Source: Chitinophagales bacterium
GTDB lineage: Bacteria; Bacteroidota; Bacteroidia; Chitinophagales; UBA8649
Direction: 5' to 3'
Assembly: GCA_016777395.1 (NCBI GenBank)
Contig: JADHRO010000077.1
Span: 1 to 8,879, forward strand
DNA length: 8,879 nucleotides
How positions within the stretch are numbered: position 1 is the stretch's first letter; each line of letters opens with the position of its first letter. Below the pieces are notes generated by a model. That model searched no databases, was not told the origin of the DNA, and saw nothing but the letters and a program-made list of their open reading frames with translations. Shown piece by piece: positions 6,461 through 8,879 of the stretch. The position numbers and the translations under genes are program-made.

Positions 6461-6492
6461 TTTGTTAATTAAAGTTGCGCAGACTATCTTTG
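6461..6492 (+). promoter_or_regulatory. Bacteroidota housekeeping promoter for rpmH-rnpA
   Basis: TTTG at 6461-6464 and TATCTTTG at 6485-6492 are separated by 20 bases and match both the -33 (TTG/TTTG) and -7 (TAnnTTTG) consensus of the Bacteroidota primary sigma factor. Transcription should begin a few bases after 6492, giving a leader of about 50 nt before the L34 start codon. This is the strongest promoter match in the window. Confidence 0.75.
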
Positions 6493-6516
6493 CACTCCGT
6501 TTAAAAAATGCAACTA

Positions 6517-6532
6517 ACCTTGTTTACAGGGT
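6517..6532 (+). promoter_or_regulatory. Candidate leader stem-loop in the rpmH 5' UTR
   Basis: ACCTTG (6517-6522) and CAGGGT (6527-6532) pair as a six-base stem with one G-U pair, closed by a TTTA loop. The hairpin lies inside the predicted leader and ends 15 bases before the rpmH ATG. No T-run follows directly, so it is not an obvious terminator. A role in translation or mRNA stability is possible but unproven. Confidence 0.35.
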
Positions 6533-6547
6533 CAAAAATATAATAAG

Positions 6548-6703
6548 ATGAAAAGAACATTTCAACCGTCCAGAAGAAAACGTAAGAATAAACATGGTTT
6601 CCGTGAGCGTATGAGTACGAAAAATGGGAGAAAAGTTTTAGCTAGAAGAAGAGCTAAGGGCAGAAAAAAATTAACTGTTTCTGACGAAAGAAGACTCAAA
6701 TAG
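6548..6703 (+). CDS. rpmH: 50S ribosomal protein L34
   Basis: This 51-residue, very basic protein begins MKRTFQPSRRKRKNKHGFRE and continues with RMSTKNGRKVLARRRAKGRK, the nearly invariant L34 signature. The short C-terminal extension (KLTVSDERRLK) after the usual 44-residue core is common in Bacteroidota L34. It binds 23S rRNA in the large ribosomal subunit. It sits first in a transcript with rnpA, four bases away, the near-universal bacterial arrangement, and has a clear primary-sigma promoter. No Shine-Dalgarno is visible; the A-rich bases before the ATG are usual for this phylum. Confidence 0.98.
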   Translation: MKRTFQPSRRKRKNKHGFRERMSTKNGRKVLARRRAKGRKKLTVSDERRLK

Positions 6704-6707
6704 CAGC

Positions 6708-7076
6708 TTGAAATTTACTTTTAGTCGTGAAGAGCGATTAAAAAGCAAAGAAACATTGGCTTCTCTTTTTAGTAAGGGAAGCCATTTTGTTTTTCCCCCA
6801 CTTCATGTCCGGTATCTATATACCCCTTCTAATAAAAGCTCAGTGCAAGTTGCATTTACTGTGCCTAAAAAGAAATTTAAGCGTGCTGTAGATCGTAATC
6901 TTTTGAAACGGAGGATGCGCGAAGCATATAGACTTAATAAATCCCTAATCGAAGAAAAAAACCAATCTAAGCTCAAAGAATTGAGTATAATTTTCATTTA
7001 TTCATCCCAGGAGATACTAGGTGCGGAAAAAATCGAAACCGCTATGTTGAATTTTATGAATCAACAAAATATATAA
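6708..7076 (+). CDS. rnpA: Ribonuclease P protein component
   Basis: This 122-residue basic protein is the protein subunit that assists the RNase P RNA in removing 5' leaders from precursor tRNAs. The N-terminal FTFSREERLKSKETLASLF is typical: aromatic residues that contact the leader, followed by the first helix. The diagnostic RNR motif is complete at about 57-75 (KFKRAVDRNLLKRRMREAYR, with R63, N64, K67, R68 and R71). Length is normal. The only sensible start is a TTG four bases after the rpmH stop, since an ATG would cut into the motif-bearing half. A weak start directly behind rpmH would keep RnpA at far lower amounts than L34, as in other bacteria. The usual yidD/yidC neighbours do not follow. 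Confidence 0.96.
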   Translation: MKFTFSREERLKSKETLASLFSKGSHFVFPPLHVRYLYTPSNKSSVQVAFTVPKKKFKRAVDRNLLKRRMREAYRLNKSLIEEKNQSKLKELSIIFIYSSQEILGAEKIETAMLNFMNQQNI

Positions 7077-7079
7077 AGT

Positions 7080-7099
7080 TCAAATTTTAAGTAATTTGA
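7080..7099 (+). other. AT-rich inverted repeat after rnpA
   Basis: TCAAATT (7080-7086) and AATTTGA (7093-7099) form a seven-base inverted repeat around a six-base spacer, starting four bases after the rnpA stop. It lacks G-C pairs and a T-run, so it would be a poor terminator. It may be a minor mRNA 3'-end structure or chance in AT-rich DNA. Confidence 0.25.
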
Positions 7100-7117
7100 T
7101 ATACACTGTTTGAAAGA

Positions 7118-8788
7118 ATGACTTATTTTCGCTTTATGAATACTTTATGTATAAAATTTGTGCGCTTTGCATTGATGTTGCCTCTAAGTAGTTTAATTGC
7201 TCAAGATTATTTGGAGGAGCAGCTAAGTGCGCATGTTTATTTTTTGAGCGATGACAGATTGGAAGGTAGAGCTACGGGGAGCGATGGCGAGCGAATTGCC
7301 TTGGACTATATTGCCAGTTATTTTAATCAATATGGTTTAAGCCCAAAGGGCAGAGATGGTTATGTCCAATCGTTTGTTTTCTCATTGGGTAAGAAGATGG
7401 GATTAACAAACTCCCTGGAAATCAACAGTCAAACGATGCATATTCCCGCTGATTACTTTCCACTGATATATTCAGGTAACGCTGCCATAAATGCAAATGC
7501 GCTTAATCTGGGATATGGGATTCATGCACCTGGCTTATACGATGATTATGCTGATAAAATAAACCTGAAGGGAAAAGTATTTGTGATTAACTTATCATCT
7601 CCTGACGGAATTCATCCTCATTCTAAGTATTTAAATTATACAGATTATCAAACTAGAATTAAGACCGCTCAAAGCTTTGGGGCTTCTGCTGTGATTTTTT
7701 ATAATAATGATGAAAATCTCGATGATCCTGAATTTGATCTATCAATGAAGGTGAAATCTTTTGATATTCCAGTGATCTTTGTAACTCATGGCATACTTAA
7801 CGATGGCGATGAGATCAAGTTGAATGTAGATCTGAAAAAACAGGAGAGAACGGGCAATAATGTGATTGCCTTCATCGACAATGCTGTGGAAAATACAGTT
7901 GTAATCGGTGCTCATTACGATCATTTAGGTTGGGGAGAAAGCGGTGGCTCCTTGTATCGCGGTGATCCTGCAATACACAATGGAGCAGATGATAATGCAA
8001 GTGGCGTTTCGCTCATGCTCGAATTGGCGAGAGCTATCAAAACCAAAAACCTGAAGGGAAATAACTATCTATTTGTGGCTTTTTCTGGAGAAGAATTGGG
8101 CTTATATGGCTCTAAATCTTTTATAAAAGATGCCACTATAGATGTTTCATCAATCAACTATATGTTGAATTTTGACATGGTTGGTAGATTGGATGAAGAG
8201 AATACAATGGCAGTTAATGGTGTAGGGACCTCTCCCTTGTTTAAAGCAAAGGCCTTGAGTGTCCGAGAAGGAAACCTTAAATTGAAAACAACTGAATCGG
8301 GAATGGGACCTTCCGATCATGCTTCTTTTTATATGGCGGATAAACCTGTGTTACATTTTTACACAGGAAATAACTCAGATTATCATAAGCCTTCCGATGA
8401 CGCTTACTTAATTAATTATAAAGGGATGACTCAGGTATTTGATTTCACCTATGCACTCATTACAGATTTGGATGATGAAGGGAAATTTGAATTTGTGAAG
8501 ACCAAGGATGAGGATAACCGAAATGCGCCTAAATTTTCTGTAACATTGGGTATAGTGCCCGATTATATGTTTGATGGAGAGGGTTTGCGTATCGATGGTG
8601 TTACGGACGGAAGGCCAGCTAATGGTGCTGGTATTCTTGCGGGAGATGTGGTCAAGCAATTGGGTGATATTGAAATTACTGACATGATGGCTTACATGAC
8701 TGCCTTGAGTAAGTTTAAGCCGGGACAAAGCACGATAGTTACTATTCTCAGGGACGATAAATTAATGGATTTACCAATACAATTTTAA
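7118..8788 (+). CDS. Secreted M28 family metallopeptidase with PA and PDZ domains
   Basis: This 556-residue exported zinc aminopeptidase/carboxypeptidase-like enzyme has a signal sequence ending near LSSLIAQ, with cleavage likely around A28. A protease-associated (PA) domain covers about 125-235. The M28 catalytic domain follows, about 247-450. Its di-zinc ligands can be read: H266 in GAHYDH, D291 in GADDNASG, E325 and E326 in SGEELG (catalytic base and ligand), D353 in NFDMVGR and H423 in DYHKPSDD. Residues about 475-556 form a PDZ domain (DGVTDGRPANGAGILAGD and onward). It likely trims peptides in the periplasm or outside the cell. ATG at 7118 is the longest start. ATG at 7136 (MNTLCIKF) gives an equally good, shorter signal peptide. 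It lies 41 bases after rnpA and its stop overlaps the tsaB start. Confidence 0.94.
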   Translation: MTYFRFMNTLCIKFVRFALMLPLSSLIAQDYLEEQLSAHVYFLSDDRLEGRATGSDGERIALDYIASYFNQYGLSPKGRDGYVQSFVFSLGKKMGLTNSLEINSQTMHIPADYFPLIYSGNAAINANALNLGYGIHAPGLYDDYADKINLKGKVFVINLSSPDGIHPHSKYLNYTDYQTRIKTAQSFGASAVIFYNNDENLDDPEFDLSMKVKSFDIPVIFVTHGILNDGDEIKLNVDLKKQERTGNNVIAFIDNAVENTVVIGAHYDHLGWGESGGSLYRGDPAIHNGADDNASGVSLMLELARAIKTKNLKGNNYLFVAFSGEELGLYGSKSFIKDATIDVSSINYMLNFDMVGRLDEENTMAVNGVGTSPLFKAKALSVREGNLKLKTTESGMGPSDHASFYMADKPVLHFYTGNNSDYHKPSDDAYLINYKGMTQVFDFTYALITDLDDEGKFEFVKTKDEDNRNAPKFSVTLGIVPDYMFDGEGLRIDGVTDGRPANGAGILAGDVVKQLGDIEITDMMAYMTALSKFKPGQSTIVTILRDDKLMDLPIQF

Positions 8789-8879
8789 TGGCGCTGTTAC
8801 TCTTTATTGATACATCAACAAGTAATTGTTCTGCTGCATTAGTTGAAAACCAACGAATAGTTAGCACTAAAATGGAACT
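8788..8879 (+). CDS. tsaB: TsaB, tRNA threonylcarbamoyladenosine (t6A) synthesis protein, N-terminal fragment
   Basis: The first 30 codons (plus two bases) of a gene running off the right edge. The N-terminus ALLLFIDTSTSNCSAALVEN is the first beta-hairpin of the ASKHA-fold YeaZ/TsaB family, with the characteristic IDTSTxNCSxAL pattern. TsaB is the inactive scaffold paralogue of TsaD and, with TsaD and TsaE, transfers the threonylcarbamoyl group to A37 of ANN-decoding tRNAs in the cytoplasm. The ATG shares one base with the peptidase stop (TAATG), so translation is probably coupled. TsaD has a similar N-terminal strand, but its usual opening (ILGIETSCDET) differs. The fragment is short, hence moderate certainty. 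Confidence 0.8.
   Translation, partial: MALLLFIDTSTSNCSAALVENQRIVSTKME

Larger units (their letters stand above)
6325..6547. other. Intergenic region upstream of rpmH
   Basis: These 223 bases hold no convincing open reading frame. The right half carries the rpmH promoter and leader hairpin listed separately. The left half (about 6325-6460) is AT-rich, and I see neither a GC-rich terminator hairpin for the epimerase gene nor a clear second promoter. CATATTTG at about 6415-6422 resembles a -7 box but has no partner TTG at proper spacing. Confidence 0.6.

Noticed and set aside
6803..6997. 64-residue minus-strand frame opposite rnpA
   Set aside because: It is antisense to the RNR-motif region of rnpA, so its openness follows from the coding strand.
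7742..7924. 60-residue minus-strand frame opposite the M28 peptidase
   Set aside because: It is antisense to the PA/M28 junction with no independent support.
8408..8728. 106-residue minus-strand frame opposite the peptidase PDZ region
   Set aside because: The plus-strand frame carries a clear PDZ domain and intact zinc site; the antisense frame looks like no known family.
1..8879. CRISPR arrays, insertion sequences, tRNA genes, phage or toxin-antitoxin modules
   Set aside because: I saw no spaced direct repeats, transposase motifs, cloverleaf sequences or paired small toxin/antitoxin frames anywhere in the window.

Overview
The window looks like chromosomal DNA from a member of the Bacteroidota, most likely Flavobacteriales. 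The sequence is AT-rich. At least two intergenic regions carry the phylum's characteristic TAnnTTTG promoter element (TATCTTTG before rpmH, TATATTTG before the sigma-factor gene). Recognisable Shine-Dalgarno sequences are almost absent, non-ATG starts are frequent, and the gene families present (DUF4920 lipoprotein, YceI, PA-M28-PDZ peptidase, a sigma factor of the type common in Flavobacteriia) fit. The family-level placement is inference.

Left block (1-2926, minus strand): a tightly packed three-gene cell-surface glycan operon. In transcription order it encodes an O-antigen ligase/polymerase-like membrane protein, a WaaE-like family-2 glycosyltransferase and a family-4 glycosyltransferase that runs off the left edge. 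The first two genes overlap by 8 nt and the last two are 1 nt apart, so they probably act together in lipopolysaccharide core or O-glycan assembly.

Centre (2972-5429): a plus-strand ECF-type sigma factor is followed by a 78-residue Cys-containing protein that is probably its anti-sigma partner. This pair converges, with a 1-nt gap, on a minus-strand pair of lipoproteins: a DUF4920 protein and a small c-type cytochrome joined by a TAGTG stop/start overlap. A 101-bp divergent region separates the lipoprotein pair from a secreted YceI-like protein, which is followed at once by an aldose 1-epimerase.

Right block (6325-8879, plus strand): a 223-bp intergenic region carries a near-textbook Bacteroidota promoter and a small leader hairpin. 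It is followed by rpmH (ribosomal protein L34), rnpA (RNase P protein), a secreted PA-M28-PDZ metallopeptidase and the first 30 codons of tsaB (tRNA t6A synthesis), which overlaps the peptidase stop codon in a TAATG.

I see no mobile elements, CRISPR arrays, tRNAs or rRNAs, and no gene-free stretch over 300 bases. Nothing in the window is convincingly a wholly new system. The best leads are the non-canonical zinc-finger residues of the putative anti-sigma factor, a probable leaderless GTG start for the sigma factor, the DUF4920/cytochrome lipoprotein pair, and the rpmH leader hairpin.
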